Assembly: GCA_946887105.1 (NCBI GenBank)
Contig: CAMPKJ010000137.1
Location: 1 to 13,121, forward strand
Direction: 5' to 3'
Length of the DNA stretch: 13,121 nt
DNA from: an uncultured Acidobacteriota bacterium
GTDB taxonomy: Bacteria > Acidobacteriota > Thermoanaerobaculia > Gp7-AA8
The notes under the pieces are model-generated. The model saw nothing but the letters and a program-made list of their open reading frames with translations, ran no database searches and was not told the origin of the DNA. Positions 1 to 7,100 of this stretch are shown piece after piece. Every line of letters begins with the position of its first letter. Within the stretch, counting starts at the first letter, position 1. Both the position numbers and the translations under genes were made by a program.

Positions 1-871
1 CGGCAGGGGAGGCGGACCGACGTATCTGGCGATCCATTCGCAGCCGCCGGGCTCCGTCGATGGACGGCTACGCGTGACGGTGCAGGGCGAGATGATCCAG
101 GCGGAGTTCGGCCTGGTCGGCATCGCGTTGCGCACGCTCGAGGTCTACACGACGGCCACGCTCGACGCGACGCTCGCGCCTTCACCGGCACCGCGCGATG
201 CCTGGCGCGCGGCGATGCAGCGGATGGCGGAGGCGTCGGCGCGCGGCTACCGGCGCGTCGTGTACGAGACGCCGCAGTTCGTCGACTACTTCCGCGCGGC
301 CACGCCGGAGGTGGAGCTGGGCGACATCAACATCGGCAGCCGTCCCGCGCGCCGCGGCGGCGCGAAGAAGGGCGTGGAATCGCTGCGCGCCATTCCGTGG
401 CAGTTCGCGTGGACGCAGAACCGCCTGCTGCTGCCGTCGTGGCTCGGCGTCGACGATGCGTTGCACGCCGGCGACGAGGCCATGCTGCAGGCGATGATGG
501 AGGAGTGGCCGTTCTTCCGCTCCACGATCGAGCTGATCGAGATGGTGCTGGCGAAGGCGGAGGCGAAGATCGCGGCCTACTACGACCGCCTGCTCGTCTC
601 CGAGGAGCTGTGTGCGATCGGCGAGACCCTGCGCGCGCGGCTGGACACGACCATCGAGCTGGTGAAGCGCGTCACCGGGCACGCGCGCCTGCTCGAAACG
701 AATCACGCGCTGCGGCGCTCGATCGACGTGCGCAATCCGTATGTCGATCCGATCAACGTCGTGCAGGCGGAGATTCTGCGCAGGCTTCGCCAGGCGCCCG
801 ACGATGCGCTGCGGGAGGCGTTCGTCGTGACCGTGAACGGGATCGCCGCGGGCATGCGCAATACGGGGTGA
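1..871 (+). CDS. ppc: Phosphoenolpyruvate carboxylase, C-terminal part (5' end outside window)
   Basis: This enzyme carboxylates phosphoenolpyruvate with bicarbonate to oxaloacetate, refilling the TCA cycle in the cytoplasm. The frame is open from base 2, giving 289 visible residues; the GTG at 74 lies inside the conserved core and is not the start. The visible protein opens with GRGGGPTYLAI and SQPPGS, which directly follow the catalytic glycine-rich loop in this family. GSRPARR (visible residues 112-118), AIPWQFAWTQNR and the family-ending MRNTG follow. Lys185, Arg244 and Asn287 match the residues that bind the feedback inhibitor aspartate in the E. coli enzyme (K773, R832, N881); the Lys-Arg spacing of 59 is the same. 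The length agrees with the last third of an enzyme of roughly 880-900 residues. It ends in TGA one base before the convergent nrfA stop. No functional link to its neighbours is evident. Confidence 0.96.
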   Translation, partial: GRGGGPTYLAIHSQPPGSVDGRLRVTVQGEMIQAEFGLVGIALRTLEVYTTATLDATLAPSPAPRDAWRAAMQRMAEASARGYRRVVYETPQFVDYFRAATPEVELGDINIGSRPARRGGAKKGVESLRAIPWQFAWTQNRLLLPSWLGVDDALHAGDEAMLQAMMEEWPFFRSTIELIEMVLAKAEAKIAAYYDRLLVSEELCAIGETLRARLDTTIELVKRVTGHARLLETNHALRRSIDVRNPYVDPINVVQAEILRRLRQAPDDALREAFVVTVNGIAAGMRNTG

Positions 872-872
872 G

Positions 873-2264
873 TCACTTGCGCAATGTCATCTGCCCCTGC
901 CGCGACTGATCGACCGATTTCACCAGGATGCGCGCCGTCTCCTGCGGAGCGTGGAATCCCATCGAGTTCTCCGCCTCGAAATCGAGCAGGAACTGCGCTT
1001 TGCGCTGCGCCTGACGCGCCGACTCGAGCTGGGCGTCCGTTGCGCCGGCTGCCTTCGCGCGCTGGATGTCGCCGATCAGTGCCACCAACGCATCCATGGC
1101 GATGCCCCGCATCTCGTGCGTGCGCGTCTGGATGGTCTCGATGCGGTTCTTCAGTTCCTCCTCCGGCCATTTGTGGCAGGTCTGGCAGGCATTGTTGAGA
1201 TTCAGCACCGGACTGCGCACGTGATGGTTGCTGACCTTCATCGCGCCGACGCGCTCGTACGGCATGTGGCAATCGGCGCAGGCCACGCCGGAGCGCGCGT
1301 GGATGCCCTGATTCCACATCTCGAACTCGGGATGCTGCGCCTTCAGTACCGGCGCCTGCGAGAGCGCGTGCGTCCAGTCCTTGAAGCCCGTCTCCTCGTA
1401 GTACGCGAGGATCTCGTCCGCCTTCAGTCCCTTCGCCCACGGATACGTCAGCCGCTTCTCCGGTCCTTTGAAGTAGTACTCGACGTGGCACTGCCCACAG
1501 ACGAACGAGCGCATCTCCTGGCGCGTGGCCATCGCGTTCACGTCGTAGTTCGCGACGCCTTGCGCTGCCTTGAGCGTGCGGATGCCTTCGAGGAATCCCG
1601 GCCGCGTCACGCGCAGCTGCATGGTCTTCGGATCGTGGCAGTCGATGCACGTGACCGGATGCGTGACCCGCTTGCGGGCCTCGAAGTACGGCATCTGGTT
1701 CATCGCCTCGAAGCCTTTGATGAGGTCTCCGCCGCCGGCGCGTTTATAGGGAACGTAGACCGATGCATGACAGTGCAGGCACGTGCCGGGCTGTTTCGAG
1801 AAGTGCTGCCGCTCGGTGAGCTCCTGATCCTGGAGCATGTATGCGTGACCCCGCTCTTCGCGGAAGTCGACCGAGAACGCGTAGCCGGCCCACATGGTCT
1901 TGAGGCGCGGGTCTTCCTCCAGGCGCGACTGCGCGACCACCGATCGCGGATCGGCCTGCGTGGGCGTGCGCGGCACCGCTTCGCTTCCTCCGAAGCGCGT
2001 GCGCACCTGGTCCACCGTCCGCTTGTAGCCGTCGTATTGCAGCGGGAAGTTCTTTCCCCAGATGGCCGGATCGACGGTTTCGTCGGTCAGCTCCACCACG
2101 CGATAGAACGGGTTCCGCGCTTCCTGCTTGTGCTCGAAGATGTTCACCAGCAGCGCGGTCAGTCCGGCTGTGAGCGCGGCCACGATCGCGGCGATGACGG
2201 CCAGCAGGGTCCAGAAACGGCGGCGGCGTTTTTTGCGCTCGGGATCGGGAAGATCGTTGGCCAT
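873..2264 (-). CDS. nrfA: Ammonia-forming cytochrome c nitrite reductase, catalytic subunit
   Basis: NrfA reduces nitrite to ammonium with six electrons on the outer face of the cytoplasmic membrane. The 463-residue protein has a basic N-terminus (RKKRRRR), one membrane segment at about 17-40, then five heme motifs: CLHCH 162-166, CIDCH 206-210, CGQCH 256-260, CADCH 329-333 and CQTCH 360-364. The diagnostic KAQH block (308-311) supplies the active-site His311. Tyr263 and probably Arg152 complete the pocket; Glu262, Lys308 and Gln310 match known calcium ligands. Heme 1 is bound by CXXCH rather than the classical CXXCK. ATG at 2264 was chosen because GAGGT lies 7 nt upstream and the next residues lead into the membrane anchor; the longer open frame runs antisense-free over nrfH and would overlap it. 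It lies 5 nt after nrfH, so the two are surely cotranscribed. Length is normal for the family. Confidence 0.96.
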   Translation of the reverse strand: MANDLPDPERKKRRRRFWTLLAVIAAIVAALTAGLTALLVNIFEHKQEARNPFYRVVELTDETVDPAIWGKNFPLQYDGYKRTVDQVRTRFGGSEAVPRTPTQADPRSVVAQSRLEEDPRLKTMWAGYAFSVDFREERGHAYMLQDQELTERQHFSKQPGTCLHCHASVYVPYKRAGGGDLIKGFEAMNQMPYFEARKRVTHPVTCIDCHDPKTMQLRVTRPGFLEGIRTLKAAQGVANYDVNAMATRQEMRSFVCGQCHVEYYFKGPEKRLTYPWAKGLKADEILAYYEETGFKDWTHALSQAPVLKAQHPEFEMWNQGIHARSGVACADCHMPYERVGAMKVSNHHVRSPVLNLNNACQTCHKWPEEELKNRIETIQTRTHEMRGIAMDALVALIGDIQRAKAAGATDAQLESARQAQRKAQFLLDFEAENSMGFHAPQETARILVKSVDQSRQGQMTLRK

Positions 2265-2269
2265 GGTCG

Positions 2270-2722
2270 TTACCTCATGTGTCCGACGGTGGAATGGCAG
2301 CGGATGCACGACGTGGCATCCGACGGATCGTGTTGCGGGATGGGGTCGATGGCCTGCACGATCGCGGCGTGGCACTTGCGGCAGGCGCGCTCGGTGACGT
2401 CGCGGTTGTGCGGCTTGATGCGCAGCGGATCGGGAAAACGTCCGGTGGTGAAGGCGAACGAATGCCAGAAGCCGTTCGACGCCTTGGTGATGTATTTCGG
2501 GATCAGGCCGGGCGGCGTGTGGCAGTCGTTGCAGACCGCGACCGAGCGATGGCTGGAGTGCCGCCAGTCGTCGTAGTGCTCCTGCATCACGTGGCAGTTC
2601 GCACACGCGGCCGGATCGTTGGTGAGGTAGGACGCGCCGCGCGCATATCCGAACGTGAAGAAGCCCACGCCCCCCGCCATCCCGAGCAGTACAGCCGTCC
2701 CGATCAGCAGCGCCGCTTTCAC
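2270..2722 (-). CDS. nrfH: Cytochrome c nitrite reductase small subunit (quinol-oxidising tetraheme anchor)
   Basis: NrfH takes electrons from the menaquinol pool and passes them to NrfA in a membrane-bound complex. The 150-residue protein has one N-terminal membrane helix (about 4-24) followed by four heme motifs: CANCH 40-44, CNDCH 64-68, CRKCH 114-118 and CIRCH 139-143. The first is CXXCHXM (Met46), the hallmark of the NapC/NirT/NrfH family in which the quinol-facing heme is held by methionine. Four hemes and 150 residues fit NrfH and exclude the longer pentaheme NapC-like proteins. The start is GTG at 2722; no strong Shine-Dalgarno is visible, but this start gives a complete membrane helix. 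nrfA follows after 5 nt. Products would act as a 2:1 type NrfA-NrfH complex for respiratory nitrite ammonification or nitrite detoxification. Confidence 0.95.
   Translation of the reverse strand: MKAALLIGTAVLLGMAGGVGFFTFGYARGASYLTNDPAACANCHVMQEHYDDWRHSSHRSVAVCNDCHTPPGLIPKYITKASNGFWHSFAFTTGRFPDPLRIKPHNRDVTERACRKCHAAIVQAIDPIPQHDPSDATSCIRCHSTVGHMR
2272..2276 (-). promoter_or_regulatory. Ribosome binding site of nrfA
   Basis: GAGGT on the minus strand, 7 nt before the ATG at 2264. It overlaps the last codons of nrfH and decides the nrfA start against the longer upstream open frame. Confidence 0.75.
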
Positions 2723-2876
2723 GCGGCGGAGTTTATGCCGTCTGCATGCCCGCGGCGCGGAGCGCCGTCACACGTGCCGGTGCGACTCAGGTCGCGTCAT
2801 GCGACCCCCAACGCCTCCATCACGACCTGCGGCGACGAATGCCGAACGCTCCGCCGTCGCAATGATCCCGCCGAAA
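2723..2876. other. Intergenic region upstream of nrfH with small hairpins
   Basis: This 154-base gap separates the TonB-like gene from nrfH on the same strand. It contains a perfect 6-bp stem with a 3-nt loop (CGGCGC-GGA-GCGCCG, 2753-2767). It also contains an overlapping set GCGAC-TCAG-GTCGC-GTCAT-GCGAC (2782-2805), in which the middle arm can pair with either flank. Neither hairpin is followed by a T run, so an intrinsic terminator is not supported. I found no convincing -35/-10 pair or FNR-type box. The nrfHA promoter presumably lies here. Confidence 0.4.
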
Positions 2877-3872
2877 TCAGGAACGACGATGGTGTACGGG
2901 TTGGCCCATTGAAACGCTCGTCGTCGTGATTCGCGGCGGGCGAACGAGCTCGAAGCGAAACACGAACGAGCCGGAGACTCTCGTGGAATCGGGCGCGAAC
3001 GTCCACTGCGCGATCGCGGCCCGCACCGCTGCGTCGATGCCGAACGGCAGCGGCGACACGCGCGCTGATTCCACACGCCCGTCACGTCCGACCAGCACGT
3101 CCACGCGAACGCGGCCGGCGATTCTCGCTCTCGACGCAAGCTCCGGATATTCGGGAATGACCCGCTCCACCGCGCGATCCAGAAGCGTCTGCGAAGCCAG
3201 CGTGACGACGTCGTCCGCATCGAACGCGCCGTAGTTTCCGTGCACGGTCTCGATCTCCACCAGGTGCGCGGCCGGACAACGATTGCGCTCCGGCCGTCGA
3301 ACGGCGGCGCTGCCCAGGTCGAGGTCGAGCGTCTCGTGCCGCGCCTCGGCATCGTCCCATCCGCCGTCCGTGACCAGAATCGCGGCCCGCAGGCGATCGC
3401 CTTGGATCGACCAGCGCACGTCGTCAGGCTTTCCGCGGCAGAGCCACAGCTGATCGTGTTTCGTGAAGAGATCGCGCACCAGCAGCGAACGGACGATGGA
3501 GCCGTCGCGCGCGCGGATCGTCAACAGTTCGGAATCGGCGCCGCAGTCCACCTGGTCGTAGGTGACGATCGAACCGCCGTTCGCGACCAGGATTCGATCC
3601 CGCGGCTCCCCCGGCCGGAAAGCGAACGTCGCGAGCAGCTCCTGATTGCCGCTCGGCCAGTTGCGATAGAGCTCGCCGCGAACCGGCTCCGTCGCTGTCT
3701 CCGGCTCCGTTCGCGGCGACGGATACTCGTCCAACCATTCGTCGATCGCGTCGCGTTGCGCTTCCCTCGGATACCGGACCACGACGCACGACTCGCCATC
3801 CGGCGAACAGAACCGCGGCGCTGGATCGGACGCCACCGTCGCGAGAAGCATCGCCGCTGCAAACGCGATCAC
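2877..3872 (-). CDS. Secreted protein with TonB C-terminal domain
   Basis: This is a 331-residue protein whose last part (about 238-313) is a TonB_C-type domain. It reads PEYPELASRARIAGRVRVDV, then GRDGRV, then the closing AIAQWTFAP pattern and a final beta strand. Such domains contact outer-membrane receptors to transfer proton-motive-force energy. The N-terminus (residues 1-15) is a short hydrophobic signal-like stretch. There is no long membrane anchor and no proline-rich spacer, so it is not a classical TonB. The middle (about 20-235) is unrecognised; it has five cysteines in all (22, 29, 110, 145, 199), which suggests disulfides in the periplasm. GTG at 3872 is the only long start, because an in-frame TAG lies 12 nt upstream; ATG at 3851 is a weaker alternative. 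It is transcribed away from the PKS and toward nrfH. Its exact role, possibly a periplasmic TonB-like partner, is uncertain. Confidence 0.8.
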   Translation of the reverse strand: MIAFAAAMLLATVASDPAPRFCSPDGESCVVVRYPREAQRDAIDEWLDEYPSPRTEPETATEPVRGELYRNWPSGNQELLATFAFRPGEPRDRILVANGGSIVTYDQVDCGADSELLTIRARDGSIVRSLLVRDLFTKHDQLWLCRGKPDDVRWSIQGDRLRAAILVTDGGWDDAEARHETLDLDLGSAAVRRPERNRCPAAHLVEIETVHGNYGAFDADDVVTLASQTLLDRAVERVIPEYPELASRARIAGRVRVDVLVGRDGRVESARVSPLPFGIDAAVRAAIAQWTFAPDSTRVSGSFVFRFELVRPPRITTTSVSMGQPVHHRRS

Positions 3873-4152
3873 GCGTGAAGCCTACGACGCGTTTCGACGC
3901 GGGCCAGTCACGAAAGCGTTTCGATCGGTCGCGAAAAAGATCGGGCCGCGCCGCCGCATTCATCGCCACGCTCGACCTCGCGGGGCCGACGCGCGTGGAG
4001 ATCATGCGATCCAGTGCGCATCGCGCGCCCGGGGGTCGGAGGAGAACGATGGCCGTCCACTCCGAGGAGCCCCGAGGAACCGAGGAACTCCGAGGAACCG
4101 CCTCCCCGCCATCCTCGTCCGACTGTCCTTTCCAAGACCGTAGATTCCGTTC
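3873..4152. other. Divergent intergenic region between TonB-like gene and PKS
   Basis: This 280-base region must hold the promoters of both divergent genes. It contains repeat cluster A (4060-4100). The bases around 4156-4195, overlapping the start of the PKS reading frame, are clearly AT-richer than the rest of the window (runs TTTTTT and AAAAA). They could be promoter DNA, in which case the PKS would start later than GTG 4153. I see no confident -35/-10 pair. The small open frames here are arginine/proline-rich shadows and are not called. Confidence 0.45.
4060..4100 (+). repeat. Decanucleotide repeat cluster A (one arm)
   Basis: Four tandem copies of an 8-10 bp unit: TCCGAGGAGC, CCCGAGGAAC, CGAGGAAC, TCCGAGGAAC. 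All share the core CCGAGGAAC and the same orientation as cluster B. No inverted partner arm was found nearby. It lies about 50 bp upstream of the PKS start. Confidence 0.85.
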
Positions 4153-7100
4153 GTGTGTGTTAGGTTTTTTGCGGTCCAAAAATCATTACATCCCGGCGCA
4201 CTGGACGGCAATTCATTGCTTTCGATTCTGAACTCGTACTCGCACGGTTATGTCGCCGTCCCCGTGATCGGGGCCTGCCGCAGGCATGGCTGGCTGGAGC
4301 GGCTCGATCTTTCGGCGGGCAATGCGGGTTTTCTGCGAGTCGCGCTGCACATGTTCGAATCGCTCGGCTGGGGGCGCGAGGCGGCCGCAAAGAGCGCCGC
4401 GCTTCCGGACGAGGCGGACGCGCTCTATGGCGTTCCGTTCGCGGAGCTCTTCACCCGTCCTGAATCGCGCGCGCTCCTCGGCCGCACCGCACGCGCGCTG
4501 GCGTCGTGCGAGACCACGCGGCTCTTCGACGGCGCGGTGATGCTGCCGCTGCTCATTGCGCTGAAGCAGGGAAGCGCGACGCTGGCCGATCTGGATGACG
4601 ATGTCTGCGCGCTCCTGCGCCGCAACGGGCTGCTCGAACGGAATGCGTGGACGGAGCTCGGCACGCAGCTGATCGACCGCGCGTACGTGATGGCCATCGC
4701 GGGCTCGTACCGGCCGATGCTGGCGCGCATGGACGAGCTGCTGTTCGGCGATGCGGCGAGCGTGTTTGCCGAGGACCCGCTCACGGGCGAGTCGCACGTC
4801 GATCGCAGGTTGAACGTCGTCGCCAGCGGGATGCAGCACGAACGCTACTTTCGCGATGCCGAGGAGCGCGTGCTGGAGATTTTCAATCGCATGCCCGTCG
4901 AGGCGCAGCCGCGCGCGCTGGCGGACATGGGATGCGGCGACGGCTCGTTCCTGCGGCAGCTTTACCTCGCCATCCGCGATCGCAGCGAGCGCGGGAAGCG
5001 GTTGCGCGAACATCCGCTCACGCTGGTCGGCGTCGATTACAACGAGGCGGCGCTGATCGAGACCCGCCGCACGCTGGAAGGTCTGCCGTTCGTCACACTG
5101 GCCGGCGACATCAACGATCCGCAACGCCTGCTGCGCGATCTGGACGCGATCGGCATCGATCCGAAGGGCGTGCTGCACCTGCGCTCCTTTCTCGATCACA
5201 ACTTCCGATATGCGCCGCCGGACGATGAGGCGGAGGAGTTTTCACTCACGCCGGGTGGCGTTCATGTCGACGCGGACGGCGCGCCTGTTCCGCCGCAACA
5301 GCTGTTGCGCGCGTGGGCGGCACATCTGCGGCGCTGGGCTTCCGCCGTCAACGAGCACGGCCTGATCCTGCTGGAGTCGCATTGCCTCTCGCCGGAGATG
5401 ACTCAGCTTCATTTCGACGTCGCCGAGAACTTCTACTTCGATGCGCTGCACGGATTCTCGCGCCAGTACCTGATCGACGCCGAGTCGTTTCTGGTCGTGG
5501 CGGCATCGACCGGACTCTTTCCGAGGGCGCAGCCGAAGCGTTATCCGAAGACGCTGCCGTTCTGCCGCATCACGCTCAGCCATCTCGAGAAGCGCGACTA
5601 CGCCGTGCGCCAGGCGCGGCTCGCCGACGTCGATGCGCTGGTGCGGCTGGAGACGCTTTGCTGGCCGGAGGAACTGCGCGCATCGCGCGCGGAACTGCAG
5701 TCGCGCGTCGAGCGCAATCCGGAAGGACAGTTCGTCGTCGATTGCGACGGCGCCGTCGCCGCGGTCATCTATTCACAACGCATCGAGAGCATCGACGTCC
5801 TGCGCGACGCCTCGGTCGATCGCGTGGCCGATCTCCATCGCGCGGGCGGCCCGGTCGTCCAACTGCTCGCCGTCAACGTCGATCCGGCCAGGCAGGAGCG
5901 GAACCTCGGCGATCAACTGCTCGAGTTCATGCTCCAGCGCTGTTCGGTGATGAACGGCGTGACGTCGGTGGCCGGCGTGACCCGTTGCCGCGATTACGGA
6001 AAGCAGCGCGACGTCGCCATCGAGGACTACATCCGCACGCGCGACGCGCACGGAGCGCTGGCCGATCCGATCCTGCGCTTCCACGAACTGCACGGCGCGA
6101 CGGTCGAAACGCTCGTAGGCGATTACAGGCCGGCGGACGTCGCCAATGAAGGTTGCGGCGTGCTCATTGCGTACGACCTCCGCAATCGCGAGCGCGGCGG
6201 ACCGCGCGTGGCGCGCGCGGCCCATGCATCCGCCGGCGCATTCGTCGAGCAGGCCATCCGGCGCATTCTCGGAAACACGCGAGAGGCCGCCTTTGCGCCC
6301 GATCGTCCGCTGATGGAGATGGGGCTCGATTCCATCGATCTGCTCGAGCTGCACACGCAGATCCAGCAGCAGTACGCGCTCGATCTCACACCGACGTTTT
6401 TCTTTCAGGCCAACACCGCGGAGAAGATCCGCGCGTTCATCGAGCCGCGGCAACAGAAAGTACTTGTCACTCCGAGGAACTCCGAGGAACCCCGAGGCAC
6501 CCAAGGAACCGCAGTAGACGGCATTGCCATCATCGGCATCGCCTGCCGCCTTCCGGGCGGCGTCGACGACCTCGAGACTCTCTGGACACTCTTGAAGGAA
6601 GGAAAGAGCGCGATCGGCGATCTGCCGCCGGGGCGTTTCTCCTGGCCGGCCGGGATCGAGCCCGACGGCGCCCATCGCGGAATCGCGCGCGGCGGTTTCA
6701 TCGCGGACGTCGATCGCTTCGACGCGCCGTTCTTCCGCATCTCGCCGAAAGAGGCGGAGTGCATGGATCCGCAGCAGCGGATCGTGATGGAGCTGGCGTG
6801 GCAGGCGCTCGAGGATGCGGGTTATGCCGCGCAATCGCTGGCCGGCTCGCCGACCAGCGTGTACATCGGCGCGAGCGGCTCCGACTACGCACGCCTCCTC
6901 GATCAGTCCGGCTACGATCCCACCGCGCACTCCGGCACAGGCGGCTCCATGGCCGTGCTCGCGAACCGCATCTCGTATTTCTTCGACTTTCACGGGCCGA
7001 GCCTGCAGATCGACACCGCCTGTTCGAGCTCGCTGGTCGCGGTGCATGAGGCCATGCAATCGCTGCGCGCCGGCGAGTCGACGATGGCGCTCGTGGGCGG

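Noticed and set aside
951..2576. 541-codon plus-strand open frame opposite nrfA and nrfH
   Set aside because: The minus strand carries nine heme motifs in correct order; the plus frame has no family features.
2753..2805. Rho-independent terminator between the TonB-like gene and nrfH
   Set aside because: Hairpins are short and no T run follows on either strand.
4060..4100. CRISPR array
   Set aside because: Units are about 10 bp and directly tandem with no spacers, and no cas genes are present.
4156..4195. Sigma-70 promoter of the PKS
   Set aside because: The stretch is AT-rich but no -35/-10 pair with proper spacing could be placed.
3424..4231. Small open frames of 251 and 118 codons overlapping repeat cluster A
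   Set aside because: One is a frame shadow of the TonB-like gene and the other is mostly intergenic sequence plus repeat; no domain, RBS or codon support.
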